Shown in pieces: positions 7,483 to 18,577 of a stretch of 64,000 nucleotides of DNA. This DNA comes from CBDATA01 sp965202845 (GTDB lineage Bacteria; Acidobacteriota; Vicinamibacteria; Marinacidobacterales; Marinacidobacteraceae), in assembly GCA_965202845.1 (NCBI GenBank), contig OZ241856.1, positions 2,800,727 through 2,864,726 on the forward strand, read 5' to 3'. Made by a program: the position numbers and the translations under genes. Numbering within the stretch: the first letter of the stretch is position 1; each line of letters begins with the position of its first letter. The notes beneath the pieces were generated by a model. That model did no database searches. It saw only the letters and a program-made list of their open reading frames with translations, and was not told where the DNA came from.

Positions 7483-8978
7483 ACCCCGCACCGATCCCGC
7501 GCCGGCTCGGCGTGATCGTCTCCGGGGAGTGGCCGGACCTCGCGCCGGGCGCCGCCGACGCCATGGTTTCCGGCATCGCCAGCGATTCGAGGGCGGTCCG
7601 GCCGGGCGATCTCTTCGTGGCGATCCGGGGCGCCGGCCATGACGGACATGACTTCATCCCGGATGCGGTCCGCGCCGGCGCCGCCGCCGTCCTGGTGGAG
7701 CGCGCGCCGGAGGGCGTCGCCGTCCCGTGGGTCCGGGTCAAGGACACCCGGAGATCGCTCGGCTCGGTGGCGGCGGTGTTCCACGGGGATCCCTCGGATG
7801 CGGTCGCGCTCGCCGGAGTGACCGGAACCAACGGGAAGACCACGACCTGCTGGCTGCTGGACGCCGCCTTCTTCCGGCTCACCGGCGCCAGCCTGCTGAC
7901 CGGAACGCTCGGAACCCGCCTCCGAACCGCCGACTTCAAGGTCCGCGGGGAGGCCGGGCTGACCACCGGCTCGCCCGTCGCGCTCCAGGCCCTGCTCGAC
8001 CAGGCGCGCCGCCGCGGGTGCCGGTTCGGCGCTGTCGAGTGTTCGTCGCACGGCCTCCACCAGGGGCGCCTCCAGGGGGTGTTCTTCCGGGCGGCGGTCT
8101 TCACGAATTTGACGCCCGACCATCTCGACTACCACGGCGACCTCGAGGCGTACCACCAGGCGAAGCGGCTGCTCTTCACCGAGCATCTGCGCGGCGGCGG
8201 AACCGCGGGGATCGGAATCGACAATCCGGGCGGGGTCCGGATGGAGCGGGAGATCGCGGCGCGCCGGTCGGACATCGTGATTTCGACTTTCGGCGCCGCT
8301 CCGACCGCCCATGTGCGCATCCTCGGAACCGGTTCCGGGGAGGAAGTGCGCCTGGGGACGCCGGCCGGGGAACAGCGGATCCGCTCCGCCATGCCCGGCG
8401 CCTTCGCCGCGCGCAATCTGGCGGCCGCCTGGACCGCGCTTTTCGGGATGGAATTCCCCCCCGAAGACATCACCGAAGCGCTTTCGGAGGCGGCCCCGCC
8501 CCCCGGCCGCATGGAGAAGGTGTCCGAAGACCCCCTGGTGCTGGTGGACTTCGCGCACACCCCGGACGCCCTGGATCAGGCGCTTCAAGCGGCCCGCGGC
8601 CTGGTCGACGGAGGCCGGCTCTGGGTGGTGTTCGGCTGCGGCGGCGACCGGGATCCCGGAAAGCGCGGCCCGATGGGCCGGATCGCGGCGCGCCGGGCCG
8701 ACCGGGTGGTGCTCACCGAGGACAATTCCCGAAGCGAGGACCCGGAGCGAATTCTCGCCGCCATCCGCGAGGGGGCGGAGGCGGAACGCGCCGGCTCGGT
8801 GACCGCCTGCGAGCCGGACCGGGGGCGCGCCATCCGGCGCGCGGTGGGCGGGGCGGAGCCCGGGGACGTCGTGCTGGTCGCCGGACGCGGCGCCGAGTCG
8901 CGCCAGCACACCGGGAGCGGAAGGGTCCGCTGCGACGACCGCGAACTCGTCCGCGGCGCCCTGGGGAGCGGACCGTGA
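7479..8978 (+). CDS. murE: UDP-MurNAc-L-Ala-D-Glu ligase MurE (probably meso-diaminopimelate-adding)
   Basis: The 499-residue cytoplasmic Mur ligase adds the third amino acid to UDP-MurNAc-dipeptide with ATP. It shows the N-terminal MurE domain (SDSRAVRPGDLFVA), the P-loop GTNGKTTT at 116-123, the AVECSSHGLHQGR block and the lysine-bearing region, and the C-terminal domain with DNSRSEDP. In MurE enzymes specific for meso-diaminopimelate this last motif is usually DNPR. The Asn and Arg that read the substrate are kept while Pro is replaced by Ser, so diaminopimelate is the likely substrate. The ATG overlaps the ftsI TGA. Confidence 0.95.
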   Translation: MNPAPIPRRLGVIVSGEWPDLAPGAADAMVSGIASDSRAVRPGDLFVAIRGAGHDGHDFIPDAVRAGAAAVLVERAPEGVAVPWVRVKDTRRSLGSVAAVFHGDPSDAVALAGVTGTNGKTTTCWLLDAAFFRLTGASLLTGTLGTRLRTADFKVRGEAGLTTGSPVALQALLDQARRRGCRFGAVECSSHGLHQGRLQGVFFRAAVFTNLTPDHLDYHGDLEAYHQAKRLLFTEHLRGGGTAGIGIDNPGGVRMEREIAARRSDIVISTFGAAPTAHVRILGTGSGEEVRLGTPAGEQRIRSAMPGAFAARNLAAAWTALFGMEFPPEDITEALSEAAPPPGRMEKVSEDPLVLVDFAHTPDALDQALQAARGLVDGGRLWVVFGCGGDRDPGKRGPMGRIAARRADRVVLTEDNSRSEDPERILAAIREGAEAERAGSVTACEPDRGRAIRRAVGGAEPGDVVLVAGRGAESRQHTGSGRVRCDDRELVRGALGSGP

Positions 8979-10333
8979 AGTTTTCCGCCCGGCAGGCGGC
9001 GCTCGCCATGAAGGGGGAGCTGGTCGGGCCGGACTTCGCGTGCGACGGGGCTTCCATCGACAGCCGCGCCGTGCGTCCCGGGCAGCTCTTCTTCGCGATC
9101 CGGGGCCGGCGCGACGGCGCCCGGTTCGCGCCCGCCGCCCTCGAGGCGGGCGCGGCGGGCGCGGTGGTGGAACGGGGCGCGCCCCATGCGTCGAAGGGCC
9201 TCATCCGGGTGGAGGACACCATCGCCGCGCTCGCCGCGCTGGCGCGCTGCCTGCGGCTCGAGCAGGGGCCGGAAGTGGTGGCCATCACCGGAAGCGTCGG
9301 CAAGACGACGACCCGGGAGGCGGCGGCGCGGGCGATCGGCGCCTCCCGGACGGTGTTTTCGAGCCCGGGCAACTGGAACAACCACCTCGGCGTGCCGCTC
9401 TCGATCCTCGCCGCCGGAGACCAGGACATCTGGGTGATGGAGCTCGCCATGTCGGCGCCGGGAGAGATCCGCGACCTCGCCGGCATCGTGGTTCCCGACT
9501 GCGGGCTGATCACCGCGGTCGAGCCGGCGCATCTGGAAGGGGTCGGCGGGAGCGTCGACGGCGTGGCCGCCGCCAAGGGCGAGCTGTTCGAGGCGCTGCC
9601 CCCGGACGCCACCGCGCTGATCGCCGTCGACGAGGACCGGATTCTTGCCCAGGCCGACCGGTTTCCCGGACACCGCATCACCTTCGGGTTCCGGGAGGAG
9701 GGCGCGGACATCGGCGGGCGGGGCTACGCGAGGACGGAGAACGGGCTGCGGTTCGAAGCGCGCGCCTTCGGCGGCGACTGGCAGACGGTCCGCTGCGGAC
9801 TTTCCGGCGCGCACAACGCCCGGAATGTTCTGGGCGGCCTGGCCGCGGCGGTGGCGATGGGGGTTCCGCTCGACCGGGCGGCCGCCGGGGTCGCCTCCCT
9901 GGCGCCGCTCCCCGGCCGGGGTGCGCGGGTTCCGCTCGCCGGCGGCGCCGTCGCCATCGACGAGACCTACAACTCCAGCCCGGCGGGGCTTCGCGCCGCC
10001 ATCGCCGACCTCGCCGAAACGCCGGCTCGCCGCCGGATTCTGGTGGCCGGCGCCATGCGCGAGCTGGGCGACCAGAGCGCCGATCTCCACGCGGAGTGCG
10101 GCGTCTGCGCCGCCGAAGCCGGTCTGGACCGGGTCCTCGGAGTGGGCGCCCTGGGACGGAGGATCGCCCAGGCGGCCGGCCGGGCCGGGGTTCCGGCGGA
10201 GGCGTTCGAGACCCTCGAGGAGGTGGCGGAGGCGGTGTCCGGCGCCATCCGGGAGGGCGACCTGGTCCTCTTCAAGGCGTCCCGGGCGGTGGGACTCGAA
10301 CGGGCGCTCGAGCGCCTGAAGGCGGACGCCTGA
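8975..10333 (+). CDS. murF: UDP-MurNAc-tripeptide D-Ala-D-Ala ligase MurF
   Basis: The 452-residue Mur ligase attaches D-Ala-D-Ala to the UDP-MurNAc-tripeptide. It shows SIDSRAVRPGQLFFAIRG, the P-loop ITGSVGKTTTRE, the block SPGNWNNHLGVPLS with WVMELAMSAPGEI, and the C-terminal DETYNSSPAG motif that is characteristic of MurF. The start is GTG at 8975, forming a GTGA overlap with the murE stop. No ddl gene (D-Ala-D-Ala synthesis) follows in this cluster. Confidence 0.95.
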   Translation: MKFSARQAALAMKGELVGPDFACDGASIDSRAVRPGQLFFAIRGRRDGARFAPAALEAGAAGAVVERGAPHASKGLIRVEDTIAALAALARCLRLEQGPEVVAITGSVGKTTTREAAARAIGASRTVFSSPGNWNNHLGVPLSILAAGDQDIWVMELAMSAPGEIRDLAGIVVPDCGLITAVEPAHLEGVGGSVDGVAAAKGELFEALPPDATALIAVDEDRILAQADRFPGHRITFGFREEGADIGGRGYARTENGLRFEARAFGGDWQTVRCGLSGAHNARNVLGGLAAAVAMGVPLDRAAAGVASLAPLPGRGARVPLAGGAVAIDETYNSSPAGLRAAIADLAETPARRRILVAGAMRELGDQSADLHAECGVCAAEAGLDRVLGVGALGRRIAQAAGRAGVPAEAFETLEEVAEAVSGAIREGDLVLFKASRAVGLERALERLKADA

Positions 10334-11412
10334 TGCTCGCCGATCTGCTCTACGGACTCGCCGACCAGGTGGGGGCGTTCAACGTGTTCCGCTATGTGAC
10401 GGTGCGCACCGCCGCCGCCACCGTGACCGCGCTCCTGCTGTCGCTGGGGCTGGGACCGTGGCTGATCCGCGGGCTCCGGTGCTTCCAGGTCGGCGAGCGG
10501 ATCCGGAGCGACGGCCCCAGGGAGCATCAGGCGAAGGCCGGCACGCCGACCATGGGCGGCGTGCTGATCGTCGGCTCGATCCTGGTCGGCGCCGTCCTGT
10601 GGGCGGACCTCGGAAACGAGCTGATCCAGGCTGCGATCTTCGCCACGCTCGGCTATGCGGCGCTGGGCTTTTTCGATGACTACCGGAAGCTCACCGGGCG
10701 GGGCGGGTTGCGAATTCTCCCCAAATTCCTGGCGCAGGCGGCGATCGGCGCGCTGACCGGCCTGTTCCTCCTCTGGTGCGCCGAGGCCGGCTCGTTCACC
10801 ACCCAGGTGGTGGTTCCCTTCTACAAGGCGTTCCAGCCCGAGCTGGGGTGGGCGCTCGCGCCGGCGGCGGCGCTGGTGCTGGTCGCGTCCTCCAACGCGG
10901 TGAACCTGACCGACGGCCTCGACGGACTCGCGTCCGGGTGCGTGGTGGTGGCGGCCGCCGCCTTCGCGGCGCTCGCCTACCTGTCGGGGCATGCGGAGTT
11001 CTCCTCCTACCTGGACATCGTGCACGTCGCCGGCGTCTCCGAGGTCACCGTCTTCGGAGGGGCCGTGGTCGGCGCGGCGCTCGGGTTCCTCTGGTTCAAC
11101 GCCCATCCCGCCCAGGTCTTCATGGGCGATGTGGGTTCGCTCGCGCTCGGCGCCGCGGTCGGCATCCAGGCGGTGCTGATCCGCCAGGAAGCGCTGCTGG
11201 TGCTGGTCGGCGGAGTGTTCGTCATCGAGGCCGCCTCGGTGCTCTTGCAGGTCGCGAGCTTCAAGCTGACCGGTCGCCGGGTGTTCCGCATGGCGCCCAT
11301 CCACCACCACTTCGAGCTCGCCGGCTGGAAGGAGTCGCAGATCAGCGTCCGCTTCTGGATCGTTGCGCTGCTGTGCGCCCTGGCCACCCTCACCACCCTC
11401 AAGTTGCGATGA
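10333..11412 (+). CDS. mraY: Phospho-MurNAc-pentapeptide transferase MraY
   Basis: The 359-residue polytopic enzyme makes lipid I from UDP-MurNAc-pentapeptide and undecaprenyl phosphate. It has about ten transmembrane segments, the TPTMGG block after the first cytoplasmic loop, FFDDYRK (the aspartate-rich catalytic motif), SNAVNLTDGLDGLASG, AQVFMGDVGSLALGA, and MAPIHHHFELAGWKE near the end, which is diagnostic of MraY. The ATG overlaps the murF stop (TGATG). Confidence 0.97.
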   Translation: MLADLLYGLADQVGAFNVFRYVTVRTAAATVTALLLSLGLGPWLIRGLRCFQVGERIRSDGPREHQAKAGTPTMGGVLIVGSILVGAVLWADLGNELIQAAIFATLGYAALGFFDDYRKLTGRGGLRILPKFLAQAAIGALTGLFLLWCAEAGSFTTQVVVPFYKAFQPELGWALAPAAALVLVASSNAVNLTDGLDGLASGCVVVAAAAFAALAYLSGHAEFSSYLDIVHVAGVSEVTVFGGAVVGAALGFLWFNAHPAQVFMGDVGSLALGAAVGIQAVLIRQEALLVLVGGVFVIEAASVLLQVASFKLTGRRVFRMAPIHHHFELAGWKESQISVRFWIVALLCALATLTTLKLR

Positions 11413-11415
11413 CCG

Positions 11416-12828
11416 ATGCCCACTCCGCGCGACTGGCTGCCCGGCCCCCGGATTCTGGTGCTGGGGGCGGGGGTCAGCGGCCTGGCGGCGGCGCGGTTCC
11501 TGACGGCGGCGGGACGCGAGGTCACGGTGGTCGACGTCCGGCCGGAAGCCGAGCTCGGGAACGCGCCGGCGCTCCGGGACCTGGGAGTCCGCCTGCGGAC
11601 CGGGGAGGATTCCCGGACCCTGCCGGACGACCCGGCGCTGGTGATCGCGAGCCCGGGCGCGCCTCCCTCGGCGCCGATCCTCCGCGCCGCGCGGGAGCGC
11701 CGGGTTCCGGTGTGGGGGGAGATGGAGCTCGGATACCGGGCGCTCGGCGAGCCGGCGGATCGGATCCTCGCGGTGACCGGAACCAAGGGCAAATCCAGCA
11801 CCGTGACCCTGCTGGCGGCGGCGCTTCGCCACCACGGGATCGACGCGCGGGCGGTCGGGAACCTGGGGGCGCCGCTCACCGCGCTCGCCGGCGCCTTTCC
11901 GCCCTCCTGCGTGGCGGTGGTCGAGGCGTCGAGCTTCCAGCTGGCTTCGGTCCGGCGGTTCCGCGCCGGCATCGCGGCGCTGCTGGCGATCGCCGAGGAT
12001 CATCTGGACTGGCACCCGGATCGCGCCCACTACCACCATTCCAAGAGCCGCATCCTCGCGGCCCAGCAGCCGGGAGACCATGCGGTGTTTGACGCGGCGG
12101 ATCCGGTGGCGTCCACGCTGGCCCGGTCGGCGGTCGAGACGACCGGCGCATCGCTCCTGCCCTTCGGGGGACCGCCCGGCGCCTCGGAACCGGAAGTCGT
12201 CTTCGCCGACAGGCGTCTGGTGTTGCGCCGGGGCGCTTCCGGGGAGCGGGTTCTGGCCGATCTGTCGGGGATGACGCTGGCCGGACCGCACCAGGAGCGA
12301 AACCTGGCGGCGGCGGCGGCCGCCGCGTCCCTGGTCGGGGTTTCGCGCGCCTCGATCGAGGCGGCGGCCGCCGGGTTCGCCGGGTTGCCCCATGCGCTCG
12401 AGGAGCTGCCGCCGACCGCTGGCGGCGTACGTTTCGTGAACGATTCGCGCGCCACCAGCCTGCTGGCTGTCCGGGCCGCGCTCCGGGCGCTTCAAGAGCG
12501 CGGGAATCCGCCGGTGCGGCTCATCCTGGGCGGCATCCTCAAGGGAGGCCGCTTTTCCGATCTGGACGGCGACTTGGGCGCGGTGGTCCGCATCCACGCC
12601 ATCGGCGCCTCCCGGGACCGGATCGTCCGGGAGCTGGCCGCGTCGGTTCCGGTGTCCCCGGCGGCGTCCCTGGACGAGGCTGTCGCAAGGGCGCATGCCG
12701 AGGCGGCGCCCGGCGACGTGGCGCTTTTGTCCCCCGGCTGTTCCAGCTTCGACGACTTCCGCGATTACCGCGACCGGGGCGAGCGGTTCCGCGCCCTCGC
12801 CGCCCGCTTCTCGGGGAAGGCGCCATGA
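11416..12828 (+). CDS. murD: UDP-MurNAc-L-Ala-D-Glu ligase MurD
   Basis: The 470-residue ligase adds D-glutamate to UDP-MurNAc-L-Ala. A Rossmann-type N-terminal domain begins ILVLGAGVSGLAAARFL. The P-loop is GTKGKSSTV about residues 119-127, and the C-terminal domain contains FVNDSRATS (NDSKATN in E. coli) and ILGGILKG, followed by SPGCSSFDDFRDYRDRGERF, the MurD signature (SPACASFDxFxxFxxRG). It lies 3 bp after mraY, and its stop overlaps the ftsW start. Confidence 0.95.
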   Translation: MPTPRDWLPGPRILVLGAGVSGLAAARFLTAAGREVTVVDVRPEAELGNAPALRDLGVRLRTGEDSRTLPDDPALVIASPGAPPSAPILRAARERRVPVWGEMELGYRALGEPADRILAVTGTKGKSSTVTLLAAALRHHGIDARAVGNLGAPLTALAGAFPPSCVAVVEASSFQLASVRRFRAGIAALLAIAEDHLDWHPDRAHYHHSKSRILAAQQPGDHAVFDAADPVASTLARSAVETTGASLLPFGGPPGASEPEVVFADRRLVLRRGASGERVLADLSGMTLAGPHQERNLAAAAAAASLVGVSRASIEAAAAGFAGLPHALEELPPTAGGVRFVNDSRATSLLAVRAALRALQERGNPPVRLILGGILKGGRFSDLDGDLGAVVRIHAIGASRDRIVRELAASVPVSPAASLDEAVARAHAEAAPGDVALLSPGCSSFDDFRDYRDRGERFRALAARFSGKAP

Positions 12829-13910
12829 GAGCGCGCTCGGTCGCCCCCGATCCGGTGTTCTTCGGACTCACGGTGGCGCTGGTGTGCTTCGGGCTCGCCA
12901 TGCTCTTCAGCGCTTCGGCCTTCGTCGCCGAAGCCAGCGGACGCGAACCCTCCTGGTTCGTGCTGCGGCAGGCGCTCTGGGCCGTTTTCGGCGTCGGCCT
13001 GATGATGGTCCTGGCCCGGTTCGACTATCGGCGCTTCAACCGCCCGCAGGTCATGGCGGTCCTCGTCGGTCTGAGTCTTCTGGCGCTCACCGCGACGCAC
13101 CTGTCCGCTCCGCTGAACAACACCTCCCGCTGGCTGCGGATCGGGGGATTCTCGGCGCAGCCCTCCGAATTCGTGAAGGTGGCGCTGGTTCTGATTCTGG
13201 CGCACCAGATGGCGACGCGGGCGCCCGACCGGCTGCGCGGCCTGCTGATGCCGCTTCTGACCATCGGCGCGCTGGGATGGCTGGTGTTCTTGCAGCGCGA
13301 TCTGGGCGCCGCGACCCTGCTGGCGCTGATCGGCGCGGCCGTCCTGGGAATCGGCGGCGCCCGCTTCCGGCATCTCGCGCTTCTGGGCGCGGCGTGCGCC
13401 AGCCTGTTCGCCCTGGGGGTGCTGGCCGACGGGTACCGGGTTCGGCGCATCCTCACGTTCCTCGACCCCTTCAAGGATCCGCTGGGCGACGGGTTCCAGC
13501 TGATCCAGTCGCTCATCGCCCTGGGCGTCGGCGGGGTTTCGGGCGTCGGCTTCACCGGGAGCGAGCAGAAGATGCTCTACCTTCCGGTGCCGCACGCCGA
13601 TTTCATCTTCTCGGTGATCGGCGAGGAGTTCGGCTTCCTCGGCGCCTCGCTGGTGGTGCTCGCCTTCGGCGCGTGGGCGGCGCGGGGCCTCATGATCGCG
13701 ATGCGGTCTCCCGATTCGTTCGGGATGCTGGTGGGCGCCGGCGCGGTGCTGGCGGTCGGCCTCCAGGCGTTCCTCCACATCAGCGTCACCGTCGGCCTGC
13801 TGCCCACCACCGGCCTTCCGCTGCCCTTCATTTCCGCGGGAGGCTCCGCCCTGGTGAGCGCGCTCGCCGCTTCCGGCCTCGTGCTCTCGGTCTCCCAGGA
13901 GGCCGCATGA
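12825..13910 (+). CDS. ftsW: Septal peptidoglycan glycosyltransferase FtsW (SEDS family)
   Basis: The 361-residue, roughly ten-helix membrane protein polymerises lipid II at the septum with FtsI. Visible SEDS features are a KVALVLILAHQMA segment, FLQRDLGAATLL (family KFLQPDLGTA with Arg for Pro), the GDGFQLIQSLIALG block (GxGWQ-like), GFTGSEQKMLYLPVPHADFIFSVIGEEFGFLGA and a final TGLPLPFISAGGSAL. The ATG overlaps the murD stop, and the murG gene follows with a four-base overlap. Confidence 0.95.
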   Translation: MRARSVAPDPVFFGLTVALVCFGLAMLFSASAFVAEASGREPSWFVLRQALWAVFGVGLMMVLARFDYRRFNRPQVMAVLVGLSLLALTATHLSAPLNNTSRWLRIGGFSAQPSEFVKVALVLILAHQMATRAPDRLRGLLMPLLTIGALGWLVFLQRDLGAATLLALIGAAVLGIGGARFRHLALLGAACASLFALGVLADGYRVRRILTFLDPFKDPLGDGFQLIQSLIALGVGGVSGVGFTGSEQKMLYLPVPHADFIFSVIGEEFGFLGASLVVLAFGAWAARGLMIAMRSPDSFGMLVGAGAVLAVGLQAFLHISVTVGLLPTTGLPLPFISAGGSALVSALAASGLVLSVSQEAA

Positions 13911-14997
13911 AACACCGCATGACCAGCGAGCGCCGCCTTCTCTTCGCCGCGTCGGGCACCGGTGGCCACGTGTTCCCCGGCCTCGCGGTCGCCCGCGCCG
14001 CGCAGGCGCGGGGCGCGAGCCGGATCCGCTTCGTGGGGACGTCCCGCGGCATGGAGTCGCGGCTCGTCCCCCAGGCGGGCTTCGGGCTGACGCTGGTCGA
14101 GATTCCGGCGCTTCGCGGGCGTCGGGCGGGCGCCCTGCTCCGCGCCCTGCCGCGGCTGGTCGTCGGGATGGCGGGCATGATCCGCCTGATTCGGAAGTTC
14201 CGCCCCCATGCGATCTTCGGAACCGGGGGCGCGGTGTCGGGAGTGGCGGCGCTTTCCGGCCGGCTGGCCGGCGTTCCGTCGCTGCTTCTGGAGCCGAACG
14301 CCGAACCCGGACTCGCCACCCGCTGGAGCGCCCGGTTCGCGACCCGCATCGCGGTGGCCTGGGACAGCTCGCGGCGGCATTTCCCCGGACGTTCGGCGTT
14401 CGTCTCGGGAATTCCGGTGCGGCCCGAATTCGCGGACGTCCCCGCCCCGCCCGGCCGGGACGACGAGGTCGGGGCGCTGTTCACCGGCGGGAGCCAGGGC
14501 GCTTCGCGGCTCAACCGCATCGTGCGGGAGGCGTTGCCGTTTCTGACGGACGCCAGGCCGCGCCTTCGCATCACCCACCAGACCGGGGCCGCCGAAGCCG
14601 ATGCGGTGCGGGAGGCGTACCGGAAGCACGGCCTCGAGGCCCGGGTCGTCCCGTTCCTCGACGACATGGCGGCTGCGTTCGCCGGGGCCGACCTGGTCGT
14701 CGGCCGGGCCGGGGCGATCACCTGCGCCGAGCTTGCGGTCACCGGCCGGCCGGCGATCCTGATTCCGGCGCCGGTGGCGGGCGCCCACCAGCGGCAAAAC
14801 GCCGAAGCGCTCGAGGCGGCGGGCGCGGCCGCGGCGCTTCCGGAAGATGTGTCCGGGGAGGAGTTCGCCGGCGTCTTGCGGGCGCTCGCCGCCGACCCGG
14901 CGCGACGGCGTCGGATGTCCGCCGCCGCCCGGTTGCTGGCCGGGGAGCGTCCGGCAGAAACCCTCGCCGATCAGCTGGTCGCGTTGAGCGCCGTCGC

Positions 14998-15001
<4 letters not shown>
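13907..15001 (+). CDS. murG: UDP-GlcNAc:lipid I N-acetylglucosaminyltransferase MurG
   Basis: The 364-residue GT28 enzyme converts lipid I to lipid II at the inner face of the membrane. It has the N-terminal glycine loop SGTGGHVFPGLAVA, the FGTGGAVSGVAAL motif (G loop 2), EPNAEPGLATR, TGGSQGASRLN (third glycine loop) and the UDP-GlcNAc-binding GRAGAITCAELAVTGRPAILIP. The ATG at 13907 is chosen because AGGAGG lies 5 nt before it; a second in-frame ATG is four codons on. Confidence 0.96.
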
Positions 15002-16405
<1,404 letters not shown>

Positions 16406-16422
<17 letters not shown>

Positions 16423-17254
16423 TTCCTCCGGCCCTCCCCCGGAGCTGGAGCGCGTGCTCGAGGCGCAGGGGCGCCGGCGCGCGGGCCTGCTGCTGCCGCC
16501 GCCCCCGGCCGGCAATCCGGTCGCCAAGGCGGCGTGGCTCCTCGCCGGCAGCCTTCCGTTCGTGTTCCTTCTGGGCATCGTGACCGCGCGCCTGGTCGGG
16601 GGCGCTGGCCCTCCCCAACTCGAAGTCGCCGGCGCCGGGCGCCTCCAGCGCGCGATCGCCGCGCCCGGATTCCCGGGAGGCGCCCAGGACGCCCACGAAC
16701 GCCTGGAAGCCACCGGACTGCTGGCGCGCGGACGGGTGCGCCGCCCGCTGCTCGGCCCGCCGGAAGTCGTGGCTCGGGAAAAGCAGGCGGTGGCGCTGCT
16801 TCCCACCGCGCCGCCGCTGGCGCTGGGCGGCGACGGGACGGTGCTGGGGCCGGCGTCCCCGGCGGACTTCGCCCGGGCCGGAGATACCGACCTTCCGGTC
16901 GTCCGGTGTGGCGAACCCCCTGGAGGACCCGAATTCCCCGAATGCGCACGGCTCGCCGCCCGCCTCGCCGCCATCCTGCTGACCCGTCCCGACCTGGATC
17001 GGTTCGTGTCCGAACTGGACGCCAGGGCGGGGCCGTTGCGCGTCGTCGTCACCCACCGGCGGCGTCCAGTGCGGATTCTGGTCGTCGCCGAACGCTTCGA
17101 GGAAGGCCTCGAGGCGGCGTTCCGCCACCTTCCGGCTCTGCTGGAACGCTGGCCCGACCTTTCCCGGGTGGACGCCCGCGTCGGCGACCGGCTGCTGGTG
17201 CGCCGGACCCCGCCGTTCCCCCAAACCGAAGAAGAAGGAGGAGAAAACCCGTGA
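16406..17254 (+). CDS. ftsQ: Divergent FtsQ/DivIB-like division protein
   Basis: The 282-residue protein has a basic, Pro-rich cytoplasmic N-terminus, one transmembrane segment (about 44-62) and a periplasmic region. Its blocks fit FtsQ order: ATGLLARGRVRR, VAREKQAVALLP, GGDGTVLG, and a final SRVDARVGDRLLVRR. The last resembles the FtsQ strand before the C-terminal tail (VDLRxxDRVVVR). The POTRA domain is weakly conserved. The gene position between murC and ftsA is exactly that of ftsQ. The start is TTG at 16406, with AAGGAG about 7 nt upstream inside the murC end. Identification leans on context. Confidence 0.78.
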
Positions 17255-18522
17255 AACGCAAGGATTGGCAGTGCGGCCTGGACATCGGGAGCGAGAGCGT
17301 GCGCGCGGTGCTCGCCCGGGTGCATCCGGGGGAGCCGGAGGGCTCGACCCGGTTGGAGATTCTTGCGGTCGGTCAGGCGAAGGCCCAGGGCATGCAGGAC
17401 GGCGGGGTGGTGCGGCCGGAAGCCGCCTCCGACTCGATCCGCCGCGCGATGGAGGAGCTGGAGCAGTCCGCCGGAGTGGAGGTCGGCGAGGCCTGGGTGA
17501 GCATCGGCGCCCGGAACCGGCGCAGCATCAATTCGTCCGGCGAGGTCCGGGTGCAGTCGGAGACGATCACCGACCGCGATGTCGAACGGGCGGTGCGGAG
17601 CGCCATTCCGCAGCCCGGACGCGAGACCTGGCTTTGCGAGCCCTACGAGCTTCTCCACGCCCTTCCCCAGGAGTACTGGGTCGACGACCTCGACGGCGCC
17701 CGGGATCCGACCGGGTGGAGCGGCGAGCGCATCCAGGCGTTCGTGCACCTGGTGTCCTGCCCCAGGGATGTGCTCCGGCGGGTCGAGAAGGCGGTGAACA
17801 CCGCCGGGGTTTCGGTGCGCGGGATGGCGCTCTCGTCGTTCGCCACCGCTGAAGGGGTGTTCGAGCCGGAGGAGAACACCGACGAATTCCTGCTGATGGA
17901 CATCGGGGCGGCCAACACCGGCCTTGCGGTGGTCCGCGCCGGGGCGGTGTGGTGGTCGGATGTGATGCCGACCGGCGGGAGCGCCTACACCCGCGACGTC
18001 TCGCTGGGTCTCCAGACCCCGTTCGCCTCCGCCGAGGAGGCCAAGCGCCGCTTCGGCCACGCCCTGTTCGGAGCGGTGTCCGAGGACGAGACCTTCGAGC
18101 TTTCCATCGCCGGGTCCGGCGCTCCGCATCTCTTCAAGCGGCGCATCCTCGCGCGGATCCTCCAGGCGCGGGCGGAAAGCGACATGACCCTCCTCCGGGA
18201 CAACCTTCGGAAGTGGCTGGAGCGGATGCCGGGGCGCATCGTGATCTCGGGCGGCGGCGCCAATCTCGCCGCCCTGGACGAAGTGGTGCGCCTGGTGTTC
18301 GGCGCCGCGGTGGAGCGGCGCGGCCCCCGGAATGTGACCGGGCTCGCCGACCGGGTGGATCACGCCCAGTTCGCGGCTGCGGTCGGCCTGTGCCGACTCG
18401 GGGCGAAGAAGGACGCCCGCGCCGCCGCCCGGGCCGAACCGGCCGGCATCGTCCCGCGCCTCGTGCGTTCGGTGGGCGAGGAGGTCCGCCGGGTGGCGGG
18501 CCGGCTCTGGAGGGCGGGATGA
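17251..18522 (+). CDS. ftsA: Cell division actin homologue FtsA
   Basis: The 423-residue protein tethers FtsZ to the membrane. It has the actin-fold phosphate-1 motif CGLDIGSESVRAVL, an inserted 1C subdomain (about 80-160), phosphate-2 LLMDIGAANTGLAVV, an adenosine motif IVISGGGANLAALDEVV, and a C-terminal amphipathic helix (VRSVGEEVRRVAGRLWRAG) expected to bind membrane. The start is GTG at 17251 with AAGGAGG about 8 nt before it, overlapping the ftsQ stop. The phosphate-2 Gly-Ala-Ala differs from the usual Gly-Gly-x. Confidence 0.95.
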   Translation: MKRKDWQCGLDIGSESVRAVLARVHPGEPEGSTRLEILAVGQAKAQGMQDGGVVRPEAASDSIRRAMEELEQSAGVEVGEAWVSIGARNRRSINSSGEVRVQSETITDRDVERAVRSAIPQPGRETWLCEPYELLHALPQEYWVDDLDGARDPTGWSGERIQAFVHLVSCPRDVLRRVEKAVNTAGVSVRGMALSSFATAEGVFEPEENTDEFLLMDIGAANTGLAVVRAGAVWWSDVMPTGGSAYTRDVSLGLQTPFASAEEAKRRFGHALFGAVSEDETFELSIAGSGAPHLFKRRILARILQARAESDMTLLRDNLRKWLERMPGRIVISGGGANLAALDEVVRLVFGAAVERRGPRNVTGLADRVDHAQFAAAVGLCRLGAKKDARAAARAEPAGIVPRLVRSVGEEVRRVAGRLWRAG

Positions 18523-18577
18523 CCCTTCCTCCGCTCCGCCTACACTTTCCCCCAGTTCCCCTCAACGGAGACGTCCC

